From positions 1 through 64,000 of the forward strand of contig NZ_JAJFZK010000005.1 in the NCBI RefSeq assembly GCF_020731355.1: a stretch of DNA of 64,000 bases, given 5' to 3'. Under the pieces are notes generated by a model, which saw only the letters and a program-made list of their open reading frames with translations, was not told the DNA's origin and searched no databases. The DNA comes from Bacillus sp. REN16. Its GTDB lineage: Bacteria; Bacillota; Bacilli; Bacillales; Bacillaceae_L. The first letter of the stretch is position 1, and every line of letters starts with the position of its first letter. Shown piece by piece: positions 54,597 through 63,444 of the stretch. The translations under genes and the position numbers were made by a program.

Positions 54597-56323
54597 CTGG
54601 TATTGCAGCTTCGAGTGGGATTGCTATCGCAAGAGCGTATCGATTACTGGATCCCGATTTGTCATTTGAAAAAAAAAGCATTGAATATATCGAAGAAGAA
54701 GTACTACGTTTCCATGCAGCTGTTAACCTTGCCAAACAGGAGCTACAACAAATACGTAAACACACCGAAACTCAACTAGGAACTGAAGAGGCAGCCATTT
54801 TTGATGCCCATTTGCTAGTGTTAAATGATCCAGAGCTTATAGCTCCTATTGAAAATAGTATACAAACAGAAAAAGTAAATGCTGAGTTTGCGTTAAAGAG
54901 TACAACGGATCTGTTTATTGACATGTTCGAACAGATGGAAAATGTGTATATGAAAGAGCGTGCAGCAGATATTCGTGATGTGACAAAACGAGTACTATCT
55001 CATCTATTAGGAGTGGAAAGCGTAAATCCAAGTAACATTTCTGAGGAAGTTATTATTGTTGCTGAAGACTTAACGCCTTCCGATACTGCACAATTGAATC
55101 GCCAATTTGTAAAAGGCTTTACAACAGATATTGGCGGAAGAACATCCCATTCGGCCATTATGGCGAGTTCGATGGAAATCCCTGCTGTGGTTGGAACGAA
55201 AACAATAACAGAGGTAGTTAGAACTGGAGATTTACTTATTGTTGATGGTCTTAGTGGCGCAGTTATTGTAAATCCAACAGAAGAAACTGTGAAGAAGTTT
55301 GAGAAGAAAAAAGAGTATATTGAAGCGCAAAAAGCAAAACTAGCTAAACTTGTGAATGAAAAGACGATCTCAACAGATGGGCACCTGGTTGAGTTAGCTG
55401 CTAATATCGGCACACCTTCTGACCTCGCCGGGGTTCTCAACAATGGAGGGGAAGGCATAGGTCTTTATCGAACAGAATTCCTTTACATGGGAAGAGAACA
55501 ACTTCCAACTGAAGAAGAGCAATTAGAGGCATATACAACAGTTCTAGAAGAAATGAATGGAAAACCGGTAGTTGTTCGCACCCTTGATATCGGCGGGGAT
55601 AAAGAACTACCCTACTTAAACTTGCCTGAAGAGATGAACCCCTTCCTTGGCTTTAGAGCAATTCGTTTGTGCCTTAATGAACAGGAGATTTTCCGTACTC
55701 AATTAAGAGCACTTTTAAGAGCAAGCATGGCAGGAAATCTAAAAATTATGTTCCCAATGATCGCAACTCTTAATGAGTTCCGTGATGCAAAAGCGATTCT
55801 CGATGAAGAAAAACAAAAACTAGCTAATGAAGGTATACCAATATCTGATTCTATCGAAGTGGGAATCATGGTAGAGATTCCGTCAACAGCTATTCTTGCC
55901 GATCAATTTGCTAAGGAAGTAGATTTTTTTAGTATTGGAACAAACGATTTAATTCAATATACAATGGCTGTTGATCGCATGAATGAACGTGTTTCCTATT
56001 TGTATCAGCCCTATAATCCATCCATTCTTAGGCTGGTGAAGATGGTAATTGATGCTGCTCATAAAGAAGGGAAGTGGGTAGGCATGTGTGGAGAAATGGC
56101 CGGAGACGAGACCGCAATCCCAATTTTGCTTGGGTTAGGATTAGATGAATTTTCGATGAGTGCCTCCTCAATACTAAATGCACGCTTCCTAATCAGGAGC
56201 TTGAATAAGGCAGAGATGGAGAAATTAGCAGATTCTATTCTACAATTAAAAACGGAGGAAGAAGTCATGGCCGCTGTAGAAACAGCAGTCATTCATTTAC
56301 GTGAAAAAACAACCATTTCTTAA
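54584..56323 (+). CDS. ptsI: PTS Enzyme I (phosphoenolpyruvate-protein phosphotransferase)
   Basis: 579 residues, slightly longer than typical EI (about 570). N-terminal HPr-binding and phospho-His domain with [11 protein letters not shown], and C-terminal PEP-binding barrel with [35 protein letters not shown] and the catalytic Cys in GMCGEMAGD. It moves phosphate from PEP to HPr. Its start lies in the end of the HPr gene behind GGGAGGTTAG. A terminator follows, so regulator-PPDK-HPr-EI form one unit. Confidence 0.94.
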   Translation: MHSLTGIAASSGIAIARAYRLLDPDLSFEKKSIEYIEEEVLRFHAAVNLAKQELQQIRKHTETQLGTEEAAIFDAHLLVLNDPELIAPIENSIQTEKVNAEFALKSTTDLFIDMFEQMENVYMKERAADIRDVTKRVLSHLLGVESVNPSNISEEVIIVAEDLTPSDTAQLNRQFVKGFTTDIGGRTSHSAIMASSMEIPAVVGTKTITEVVRTGDLLIVDGLSGAVIVNPTEETVKKFEKKKEYIEAQKAKLAKLVNEKTISTDGHLVELAANIGTPSDLAGVLNNGGEGIGLYRTEFLYMGREQLPTEEEQLEAYTTVLEEMNGKPVVVRTLDIGGDKELPYLNLPEEMNPFLGFRAIRLCLNEQEIFRTQLRALLRASMAGNLKIMFPMIATLNEFRDAKAILDEEKQKLANEGIPISDSIEVGIMVEIPSTAILADQFAKEVDFFSIGTNDLIQYTMAVDRMNERVSYLYQPYNPSILRLVKMVIDAAHKEGKWVGMCGEMAGDETAIPILLGLGLDEFSMSASSILNARFLIRSLNKAEMEKLADSILQLKTEEEVMAAVETAVIHLREKTTIS

Positions 56324-56344
56324 TCTCTACCTCAACATACAATC

Positions 56345-56387
56345 GGAGTAATTAGCCTCTTAAAGAAGGAAATTACTCCTTTTTCTT
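56345..56387 (+). terminator. rho-independent terminator after the EI gene
   Basis: GGAGTAATT and AATTACTCC form a 9-bp stem with a 17-base loop, followed by TTTTTCTTT. It closes the PPDK-HPr-EI unit. Confidence 0.7.
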
Positions 56388-56521
56388 TAAAGAAGACAAA
56401 TAAAATTTGAACGGTTTGTTTCATATAGTAGTCCAAATCGTTCATGCAACTAGTGTTTCCGGGCTAATTATGTTGATGGAAGAGGGCTAATATCTGCGTT
56501 AAAACAAAAAAATAAAGTAAA

Positions 56522-56550
56522 TTGACATTTATCTGAACATTTAGTATTAT
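56522..56550 (+). promoter_or_regulatory. sigma-A-type promoter of the PTS operon
   Basis: TTGACA, 17 bases, TATTAT, very like the promoter at 47610. The predicted start lies at about 56557, just before the ATTATACGTA site. Confidence 0.65.
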
Positions 56551-56561
56551 AGTAATAACCC

Positions 56562-56608
56562 ATTATACGTACAAATGAAAACTATTAATTTTTATGTGAC
56601 TAATTTAA
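56562..56608 (+). promoter_or_regulatory. operator region shared with the aldehyde dehydrogenase gene
   Basis: ATTATACGTACAAA (56562-56575) matches 13 of 14 bases of the site at 47641, in the same position relative to the promoter. ATGTGACTAATTTAA (56594-56608) is the exact reverse complement of 47663-47677. The GntR/UTRA protein encoded at 62600 is the likeliest binder. Confidence 0.55.
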
Positions 56609-56666
56609 GAGAAGAATACAAGTTAAACAAAAAGTAGAATTGAAAACTATCTGAGGAGTGATTGAC

Positions 56667-57458
56667 ATGGGAAAAGCGTTACGATTATCTCGCATTTTTA
56701 GAAAGGATACAGGTAATACACTTGTATTGCCGGTAGACCACGGTATCGGCGGTAGTATGGAAGGTTTAGAGGATCCAGTTAAGACTCTAAGGGAGCTACA
56801 ATCACCTGCTATTGACGCAGTATTGCTAAACGATGGTGTGGCTAGACAAGCAAATGATGTTTTTTATGGGAAGAATGCACCTGGTCGTATGTTAAATTCC
56901 GATGTTTTTAGTTATGAAGTAAAAAATGAAAAGATGCATCACCAAATAACGTTCACCCCTGAGACAGCGGTTCGTAGAGGATATGACTGCATGAAGCTTG
57001 TTCTATTTTGGGATCGTCCAGCTGAAGAAAGAATGCGCTCTATCAAGCTGATTGCCTCAGTTATTGAGGAGGCGGAAAAGTGGGAAATGCCTGTTATGGT
57101 TGAACCACTTACATCAAAGCCAGTTGAAGATCCTGAAGAGCGTATTAAAGTGTTAACTGACGCGAATCGGGTTGCCTTTGAACTAGGAGCAGATATTTTA
57201 AAAGTCGCTCATCCTGGAGATGTAGATACACTTAGGGATTGGGTGAAATATTTTAATGTTCCTATCATTCTACTAGGCGGAGGTAAAAACGGGTCTACGC
57301 AAGATTTAGTTAAATTAGTGGATGATGCCATAGATGTAGGAATTAATGGTGTTGCTATTGGAAGAAATGTTTGGCAGCGTCCGGTCGAAGAGGCAAAAGA
57401 ATTACTGTCGCAGTTTGCTGAAATTATCCATAAGCCTCGAGGGGTTAAGGTCCACTAA
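56667..57458 (+). CDS. class I aldolase, DhnA/LsrF family
   Basis: 263-residue DeoC/FbaB-type (DhnA) aldolase. The Schiff-base Lys is in GADILKVAHPGDV, with an early VLPVDHGIGG and a phosphate-binding LLGGGKNG plus GVAIGRNVWQR near the end. Relatives cleave fructose-1,6-bisphosphate or process autoinducer-2 phosphate; here it probably cleaves a keto-sugar phosphate derived from the PTS substrate. The ATG at 56667 lies 8 bases behind GAGGAG; the GTG at 56658 overlaps that site. First gene of the operon. Confidence 0.88.
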   Translation: MGKALRLSRIFRKDTGNTLVLPVDHGIGGSMEGLEDPVKTLRELQSPAIDAVLLNDGVARQANDVFYGKNAPGRMLNSDVFSYEVKNEKMHHQITFTPETAVRRGYDCMKLVLFWDRPAEERMRSIKLIASVIEEAEKWEMPVMVEPLTSKPVEDPEERIKVLTDANRVAFELGADILKVAHPGDVDTLRDWVKYFNVPIILLGGGKNGSTQDLVKLVDDAIDVGINGVAIGRNVWQRPVEEAKELLSQFAEIIHKPRGVKVH

Positions 57459-57526
57459 GAAATGGTAAAGGATTTTCTATAAACAATTGGTATGGATTAC
57501 AATATACTTTTAAAGGGGTAAATAGA

Positions 57527-58579
57527 ATGACAAAAACCAGAAAATTCGCTGTTTTAACCAAGGCGAAAAATGCCGAAGTGCACGAGGGGAAAATGCCAGA
57601 GGTTGGTGACAACCAAGTTCTTATTAAGCAAGAAACTTGTAATATTTGTACTACTGATTTTGGTCAATGGCTTGGACTGAGAGAGCACCAACCTTTTCCG
57701 ATGGCGGGTGGACACGAGGGTGCTGGAATCATTGTAGAGAAAGGAAAGAATGTAAGAAGTGAATTAAATATTGGCGATCATGTAGCGGTTGCTTATGATT
57801 ACTGCGGAGAATGTGAAGTTTGTCAAACAGGCAGAACTAGTGAATGTCAAGAAGTGTCCAACCCATTCAAAGAACAAAATGATGAAGGATATTATGGTCA
57901 TTTAGGGTTCGCAACGTATAGTGTGAAGGATGCAAATACAGTCATAAAAATGAATCCGGAACTATCATTTAGTGAAGCTGGATTTTTAGAACCACTGGCG
58001 ACAGTTATAAGTGGTCTGAAAAGGTTAAGAGTAACTGCACTGGACCGCGTAGTTATCATCGGTGCTGGAACAATGGGTGTATTAAATGCATTAGCTGCGA
58101 GAGCCCTTGGTTCCGAGGTCATCATTACTGAGATGATGGATAAAAAGATTGAAGCTGCAAGGTCAATGGGATTGAATGTGATAGATATAAAGAAACATAA
58201 CCCTGTACAAAAAGTAAAAGAACTGACCAATGGCAAAGGCGCAGATGCAGTTATTATTGCGGTAGGAAATACAAAAGCAAATGATCAGGCATTAGAAATG
58301 GTAAAAGAGTACAATGGCAGATTGCTACTATTTGCTGCTGGATACCCTTCTCCCGAATTAAATGTAGATTCGAATTTAGTCCATTATCGAAAAATGGAGT
58401 TGATTGGCACATACGGTGCTGATATCCATGACTTTAATCTATCTGCAAGTTTATTAAACGAAGGCAAAGTCGATGTTTCAAAACTGATAGAAACAAAGGT
58501 ACCATTAGAAGAAATCCAAAATGCGTACGAGATTGCTAGTACAGAAGGAAGTTATCGCGTAAGCGTGGTGTTACAGTAA
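57527..58579 (+). CDS. zinc-dependent medium-chain dehydrogenase (sorbitol/polyol dehydrogenase-like)
   Basis: 350-residue MDR alcohol dehydrogenase. Catalytic zinc: Cys in NICTTDF and His in AGGHEGAG. Structural zinc: four Cys in YCGECEVCQTGRTSEC. NAD-binding Rossmann motif VVIIGAGTMGVLNA near residue 180. It would oxidise a polyol or polyol phosphate to the keto form, feeding the aldolase. Its distance from the aldolase gene is 68 bases, and AAAGGGGT precedes the ATG. Substrate not determined by sequence. Confidence 0.88.
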   Translation: MTKTRKFAVLTKAKNAEVHEGKMPEVGDNQVLIKQETCNICTTDFGQWLGLREHQPFPMAGGHEGAGIIVEKGKNVRSELNIGDHVAVAYDYCGECEVCQTGRTSECQEVSNPFKEQNDEGYYGHLGFATYSVKDANTVIKMNPELSFSEAGFLEPLATVISGLKRLRVTALDRVVIIGAGTMGVLNALAARALGSEVIITEMMDKKIEAARSMGLNVIDIKKHNPVQKVKELTNGKGADAVIIAVGNTKANDQALEMVKEYNGRLLLFAAGYPSPELNVDSNLVHYRKMELIGTYGADIHDFNLSASLLNEGKVDVSKLIETKVPLEEIQNAYEIASTEGSYRVSVVLQ

Positions 58580-58600
58580 GTCACAGAGATCATTAGTTTT

Positions 58601-58648
58601 GTATTCGTCATCATAGGGGGGATCTAAAATTTCCCCTCCTTCGAATAC
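58601..58648 (+). other. large hairpin between dehydrogenase and PTS genes
   Basis: GTATTCG/CGAATAC outer stem and AGGGG/CCCCT inner stem. No T-run follows, so it may be an mRNA processing or stabilising structure. The cre-like site sits just downstream. Confidence 0.5.
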
Positions 58649-58654
58649 ATCTAT

Positions 58655-58668
58655 TGAAAGCGTCGACA
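58655..58668 (+). promoter_or_regulatory. cre-like catabolite repression site
   Basis: TGAAAGCGTCGACA matches the CcpA consensus TGWAANCGNTNWCA at 13 of 14 positions. It lies about 95 bases before the EIIC gene, inside the operon, and could act as a roadblock or mark an internal promoter. Confidence 0.5.
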
Positions 58669-58761
58669 ATAAATGATTATTGTCCTGATTGTAAATCAAG
58701 ATAGCCTTTAAAAAATCTACATTTAATCAATTAGAACATTTTTTAAAAGGAGGGTTATGAT

Positions 58762-59343
58762 ATGTCTTTTATCGTTGATTTTGCAGAAAGTTTTATGGGG
58801 TTTTTTGGATTTGTAGGAGAAGTATTTGTTGGAATGTTTACCGGTATTGTCCCAATTCTTATAGGAATGCTAACGTTAATTCAATTTATTGTGAACATTG
58901 TAGGTGAAAAACGAATTGAAAAGGTTGGTCAGTTTCTAGCGAAAAGTAGTCTATTAAAATATTCCATTTTCCCAATCTTTGCGGGTTTTTTCCTTGGAAA
59001 CCCTGCTAGTATTACGTTAGGTAGATTTCTTCCGGAAAAGTCCAAGCCTGGATTGATGGAAGCTATGTTTAGAAATGGACATCCATTGACAAGCTTATTT
59101 CCCCATACCAATCCAGCCGAGTTATTTGTTTGGCTCGGAGTTGCGCAAGGAATCGAGCAACTTGGATTACCAGTTGGTGCTTTAGCCATTCGTTATATTA
59201 TTACAGGAATCATTGTAGGTATCATCAGCGGAATCATTACAGAAATTGTCTTTACGATTATTGCAAAGAGAAATAATTATGATTTAGAAACAACAGTAAA
59301 CTTTATTGAAAATGAAAAGGGAACCATTTCTGAAAAGGCTTAA
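58762..59343 (+). CDS. PTS glucitol/sorbitol-type EIIC component (SrlA-like)
   Basis: 193-residue membrane protein, the usual length of SrlA/GutA (EIIC2). Four or so helices; the conserved FAGFFLGNPASITLGRFLPE and RNGHPLTSLFPHTNPAELF stretches identify the family. It forms half of the sugar channel, with EIIBC as the other part. AAAAGGAGGG precedes the ATG. The following 190 bases to EIIBC contain an AAATGGAAC/GTTCCATTT inverted repeat (59378-59433). Confidence 0.9.
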   Translation: MSFIVDFAESFMGFFGFVGEVFVGMFTGIVPILIGMLTLIQFIVNIVGEKRIEKVGQFLAKSSLLKYSIFPIFAGFFLGNPASITLGRFLPEKSKPGLMEAMFRNGHPLTSLFPHTNPAELFVWLGVAQGIEQLGLPVGALAIRYIITGIIVGIISGIITEIVFTIIAKRNNYDLETTVNFIENEKGTISEKA

Positions 59344-59533
59344 TCTCTTTAAAATATTGATCAAACATCTTCTAAATAAATGGAACGGTCTGGATTGCGT
59401 ACTAAAAGTAATTACTATTTATTTGTTCCATTTGTTCAGATATCAATGGCCATCAAGATCACCATCTTTTTTTATCAAATAGTGTCTTTTGATGGTGTAA
59501 CAGATGAAATATGAATGATAGCAGGGGGGATAA

Positions 59534-60547
59534 ATGGTGAGTAATCAAAAAATGATTAGAGTTGAAAAAGGCGGTAGTGGTTGGGGTGGCCCTTTATATT
59601 TAAAGTGTGAAGGCAAAAAAAATAAAGTCTTATCAATGACTGGTGGGGGCATTCATAATTTAGCTGCCTCTATTGCTAATGCAATAGACGGTGAAGCTGT
59701 GGATGGTTTTAAAAGTGTACCCCATGATGATGAGATTGTTTGTGTAATCATTAATTGCGGCGGTACTTTAAGATGTGGTGTGTATCCACAAAAAGGGATC
59801 TTCACCATTAATTTGAATGCTATTGGTCCTTCTGGTCCATTAGCGGAACACATTGTAGAGGAATTATATGTTTCAGGTGTTCGAAAAGAAAATATATCAA
59901 ATGTAACAGAAAATGGCCAGTCAGAAATGAAACCTGTAAAGGCGGCAACACCTGAAGATAAAAATCAGCCTGAAAAAGTGGACAAGCTTCGAGAAGCAGA
60001 AACAAAAGGTAACCCAATTTTTCGATTAATGTCGGGGATTGGAGCGGGAGTTGGGTTTGTCGTTTCTATGTTTTTGGATTCTGGTAGAAAAACAGTTGAT
60101 CTATTGTTGAAAACGATCATTCCGTTTATGGCGTTTGTGAGTATTTTAGTAGCGTTAGTACAGTATACCGGGGTTGGGGAAGCAATCGCAAATATTCTGT
60201 CTCCACTGGGATCTTCGCTTTGGGGATTACTGGTTATTTCAATTATTTGTAGTTTCCCATTTTTATCACCTTTACTCGGTCCAGGGGCAGCTGTTGCTCA
60301 GGTCGTTGGTGTCCTAGTAGGTACGCAAATTGCGGCTGGGGCTATTCCACCACAATTTGCATTGCCAGCTTTATTTGCTATAAACGCACAAGTAGGTGGA
60401 GACTTCTTCCCTGTTGGAATGTCTTTAATGCAAGCTAAGCCAAAAACCATTCAATATGGAACACCAGCATTTCTAATCGCAAGACAGATTTCAAGTCCAA
60501 TCGCAGTTGTGGTTGCATACTTAATCAGTATCGGACTGTATTCCTAA
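59534..60547 (+). CDS. PTS glucitol/sorbitol-type EIIBC component (SrlE-like)
   Basis: 337 residues: cytoplasmic EIIB domain (about 1-125; GGSGWGGPLYLK and INCGGTLRCGVYPQK with the phospho-Cys candidate), a charged linker (about 130-165), then EIIC helices with SFPFLSPLLGPGAAVAQ and NAQVGGDFFPVGMSL. It receives phosphate from EIIA and transfers it to the incoming sugar alcohol. The ATG at 59534 is 4-5 bases behind GGGGGG; the next codon, GTG, is a possible alternative start. Confidence 0.92.
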   Translation: MVSNQKMIRVEKGGSGWGGPLYLKCEGKKNKVLSMTGGGIHNLAASIANAIDGEAVDGFKSVPHDDEIVCVIINCGGTLRCGVYPQKGIFTINLNAIGPSGPLAEHIVEELYVSGVRKENISNVTENGQSEMKPVKAATPEDKNQPEKVDKLREAETKGNPIFRLMSGIGAGVGFVVSMFLDSGRKTVDLLLKTIIPFMAFVSILVALVQYTGVGEAIANILSPLGSSLWGLLVISIICSFPFLSPLLGPGAAVAQVVGVLVGTQIAAGAIPPQFALPALFAINAQVGGDFFPVGMSLMQAKPKTIQYGTPAFLIARQISSPIAVVVAYLISIGLYS

Positions 60548-60607
60548 TCAGATGACTAGTTGGTAATGAGTATTTAATGAAAAAGTAGTATTAATAAAGT
60601 AATCGGG

Positions 60608-60711
60608 AGCTGAGTGATAAACAATTGATGCAAGTCTAACAATCTATTGGTAGGATCCGGTATTTTTTCATCATACTAGGAAGGAAACTGTCAATTGGAA
60701 TCATCTCAGCT
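60608..60711 (+). other. long structured region between EIIBC and EIIA genes
   Basis: AGCTGAG-TGAT and CAATTGA (60608-60628) can pair with TCAATTG and ATCA-CTCAGCT (60691-60711), about 18 base pairs with small bulges around a 62-base loop. It lies in a 290-base gap in an otherwise compact operon and has no T-run. It may be an mRNA processing site, an attenuator or an unrecognised RNA. Apart from this, 60548-60836 shows nothing but the EIIA leader. Confidence 0.45.
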
Positions 60712-60836
60712 TTATTTATGTTTGAAGTATTAAGAAATCTTAACGTGAAAGAATATTAGATTTATACCATAGTAGAGATAAGAAAGAAATTATATACTTA
60801 TTAATATATTCATTACATTATATGGGGGTAATTTAA

Positions 60837-61190
60837 GTGAAGTATAAAGTAGATATTATTGAAGTTGGGGCTAATGTAGATGCGATGTTGCAGAATGGGT
60901 TAATTATTCTTTTTAATCAAAGTGCTCCTCAAGATTTAAGACCTTTTTGTGTAATCACTGAAGAAAATAAGCTAGACGGACAAATTAGAGTAGGAGATAC
61001 AGTGACAATCGATGATCATACATACACGATTACAGCTATTGGAGATGTTGCTAATGAAAATCTGTATTCAATTGGGCATGTCTCACTATGTTTCGATGGA
61101 GCAAGGGTGGCGAAATTACCGGGGCATATTCACTTAACTCCAAATTTTGAAAATGATTTATCGAATTTGGGCAAAATCACCATAATGTAG
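60837..61190 (+). CDS. PTS glucitol/sorbitol-type EIIA-like protein (SrlB-like), phospho-His apparently absent
   Basis: 117 residues, the length of SrlB/GutB. Family pattern is clear in SAPQDLRPFCVI, AIGDVANENLYSIGHVSLCFDG and PGHIHL. In E. coli SrlB, as I recall it, the phosphorylated His43 follows CFI; here the aligned stretch is FCVITEENKL with Thr. The remaining His residues (DDHTYTI and IGHVSL) are also present in relatives as non-catalytic positions. Phosphate may therefore pass through another residue or a different EIIA. Start GTG behind GGGGGT. Confidence 0.83.
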   Translation: MKYKVDIIEVGANVDAMLQNGLIILFNQSAPQDLRPFCVITEENKLDGQIRVGDTVTIDDHTYTITAIGDVANENLYSIGHVSLCFDGARVAKLPGHIHLTPNFENDLSNLGKITIM

Positions 61191-61198
61191 GTGTGAGT

Positions 61199-61570
61199 AT
61201 GAAAATTCTATTCTTATTCTTTATTATTCTAGTCATTATTCAATGGTATTTTAAAACAAAACAAACAAATGTCTTGCATCAACATTACAGTAAATTTTTA
61301 GAATCAGGAAATGTATTAGTGGAGAGAAATAAAGGCATTTTTTCAGGTGCCATTATTATGCTCCAATTGGATAAGGAAGCAAATATTAAAGACTGCCTTT
61401 TACTAAGTGGAGCGACCTTTTTTTCTTCATGGCGTAATTGTGAAGAATTAATTAATAAAAATTTATTGCTCTTAACACAAAATGATTATTTAAGTTATAA
61501 GAAAATGGAAAGAAAAGTAATTGCTAAAGCTATTCAAAGCTACGAGAAGAGCAAAGTGGAAGAGTTATAA
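61199..61570 (+). CDS. glucitol operon activator-like protein (GutM/SrlM family)
   Basis: 123 residues with one N-terminal membrane helix (ILFLFFIILVIIQWYF) and a cytoplasmic remainder with VLVERNKGIFSGAIIMLQLD, the signature of GutM-type proteins. In E. coli GutM activates the sorbitol operon; in Gram-positive PTS operons its role is less clear and may be at the membrane with the transporter. The ATG at 61199 is preferred to the GTG at 61193. It follows EIIA by 8 bases. Confidence 0.82.
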   Translation: MKILFLFFIILVIIQWYFKTKQTNVLHQHYSKFLESGNVLVERNKGIFSGAIIMLQLDKEANIKDCLLLSGATFFSSWRNCEELINKNLLLLTQNDYLSYKKMERKVIAKAIQSYEKSKVEEL

Positions 61571-61631
61571 GATAAACTCATATCCTTTACTCATGATGAA
61601 GCAAAGTTAATAAATGGAGGTACATTTGTAA

Positions 61632-62447
61632 ATGATTTTTAAAAAATTAAGAAACGGTGTCCCCATGCCATGTGTAGGACTTGGTGTTTATAAGATGACC
61701 AATCCTGAAGAGACGGTAAATGCCGTTGCAGAAGCATTAAAAGTAGGGTATCGAGCAATCGACACAGCTAGCTATTATGAAAATGAACAAGAAGTAGGGA
61801 GTGCGATTCGACAATCAGGCATTCCTAGGGAAGACCTGTTTGTTACCACAAAGGTTTGGAATAACGAGCAAGGTTATGATGAAACGTTGCGTGCTTTTGA
61901 TCAATCACTCCGCTTGCTAGGCGTTGATTATATTGATTTATATTTAATTCATTGGCCAGTACCAGAGAAATTTATTGATACCTATCGAGCGATTGAGAGA
62001 TTGTATGAAGAGAAGCTTATTCGTGTACCAGGGGTTTCGAATCATCATGAAAAACATCTTTTACAGCTTGAAAATAAGGTAAATGTAATGCCAATGGTAA
62101 ACCAAGTGGAGTGTCATCCATATCTTCAACAAGATGAATTAATAAGCTTTTGCGAAGAAAGGAAAATAGCTGTTACAGCATGGGCGCCTCTGGGGAAAGG
62201 AACAATTCTACAAGACCCATTGATTGGTGAGCTTGCACAAAAATATGCGAAGACACCCGCTCAAGTTATTTTGAGATGGCATTTAGAACGGGGTACCATT
62301 ATTATTCCCAAATCGGTTACACCGTCACGGATCTTGGAAAACTTTGGAGTATTTGATTTTTCGATTGAGGAAGAGGATATGGAAAAAGTCTCCACACTTG
62401 ACCGAAATGGTCGTATTGGAATCGATCCAGATACCAATGCTTTTTAG
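61632..62447 (+). CDS. aldo/keto reductase
   Basis: 271-residue AKR, (beta/alpha)8 fold. The catalytic tetrad is visible: Asp in AIDTASYYENEQEVG, the Tyr in the same stretch, Lys in VTTKVWN and His in LIHWP. The NADPH-binding IIPKSVTPSRILENF is near the C-terminus. It probably reduces an aldehyde or keto sugar of this pathway, or protects from 2-oxoaldehydes. GGAGG precedes the ATG; 61 bases after the GutM-like gene. Confidence 0.9.
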   Translation: MIFKKLRNGVPMPCVGLGVYKMTNPEETVNAVAEALKVGYRAIDTASYYENEQEVGSAIRQSGIPREDLFVTTKVWNNEQGYDETLRAFDQSLRLLGVDYIDLYLIHWPVPEKFIDTYRAIERLYEEKLIRVPGVSNHHEKHLLQLENKVNVMPMVNQVECHPYLQQDELISFCEERKIAVTAWAPLGKGTILQDPLIGELAQKYAKTPAQVILRWHLERGTIIIPKSVTPSRILENFGVFDFSIEEEDMEKVSTLDRNGRIGIDPDTNAF

Positions 62448-62491
62448 TTTTTCTTTGTACCAAAAGATGATATAAATGATGTTAATTTTAT

Positions 62492-62563
62492 GGGCAGTCA
62501 AAGTGCGTCTTCTGTTTTAGAACATCTTAAAACTTGTATTAAGAAAGAACTGCCCTGTTTTTT
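62492..62563 (+). terminator. hairpin with long loop and T-run after the aldo/keto reductase gene
   Basis: GGGCAGT and ACTGCCC pair across a 50-base loop holding a TTTTAGA/TCTTAAAA mini-stem, followed by TGTTTTTT. Probably a partial terminator before the regulator gene. Confidence 0.5.
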
Positions 62564-62599
62564 AAGGACCAACACATAGCTTAGGAAGGGAAATATATC

Positions 62600-63412
62600 A
62601 TGACCATAGCTGTTAGTAAGAGTATCCAAATAGACCATTATAAGGAACTGCCAGAACCAGTAAAACGGGCTGTTAAAACGATTGATCGCACGAACCCACT
62701 ACCGTTATACCAACAATTATTAACTATTCTTTGCAATGTGATTGTGGATAAAAATTTAGAACCAGGTAGTTTTTTTGCAACAGAGAGTCTGCTTCAATCG
62801 GAAACACAAATGAGCCGTTCTACAATTCGAAAAGCTCTAGAGGAGTTAGTTCGACAAAAATATTTGATTCGAATTACTGGAAAAGGAACTTTTGTATCTA
62901 TTGTGGTTCCTAAAGAAGCCATTATTTTACCTGAATTAAAAAGTATGACTCAAGACTTTAATGAAAGGGGAATGAAACCTGGAACCGTCATTTTGGAAGC
63001 TAAAAAAATGAACCCACCAAAAGAAGTTGCTGAAAAGCTTAATCTTGAAACATCTGATTTTGTCCTTTTTACAGAACGAATACGAACTGGAAATGGAATA
63101 CCTATTCTTTATATACGAGGTTACATACCTTGGGATTTAGGTATAACGGACATAAAGAATATCCCAAATTCTTTGTATCAGTTGTTAGAGGATTGTGGCA
63201 GGACAGTTCATAGTGCTACACAGATTATTAATGCAACGATTATTCCACCGAAAATTGCCAACCTACTAGGTGTAGAAAAATCCACTGCCGGATTGACAAT
63301 GGAGCGTATTACCTTTGACAATCAACTAGTCCCCATCATTTACGAAGAAGGTATTTTCCGTGGTGATTTATATAACTATAATTTGACTATGCAAAATAAT
63401 ATGGGTGTCTAA
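62600..63412 (+). CDS. GntR family regulator with UTRA domain (HutC subfamily)
   Basis: 270 residues: winged helix-turn-helix (about 33-105; PLYQQLLTIL, MSRSTIRKALEELVRQKYL) and a UTRA ligand-binding domain (about 120-262). UTRA domains usually bind the sugar phosphate or related effector of their operon. HutC-type operators often carry a TATACGTATA-like dyad, which occurs at 47641 and 56562. It is therefore the likely repressor of this operon and of the aldehyde dehydrogenase gene. GGAAGGGAA precedes the ATG. Confidence 0.9.
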   Translation: MTIAVSKSIQIDHYKELPEPVKRAVKTIDRTNPLPLYQQLLTILCNVIVDKNLEPGSFFATESLLQSETQMSRSTIRKALEELVRQKYLIRITGKGTFVSIVVPKEAIILPELKSMTQDFNERGMKPGTVILEAKKMNPPKEVAEKLNLETSDFVLFTERIRTGNGIPILYIRGYIPWDLGITDIKNIPNSLYQLLEDCGRTVHSATQIINATIIPPKIANLLGVEKSTAGLTMERITFDNQLVPIIYEEGIFRGDLYNYNLTMQNNMGV

Positions 63413-63444
63413 AAAATTTTATTAAGCAAATGAGGGATAGGCTT

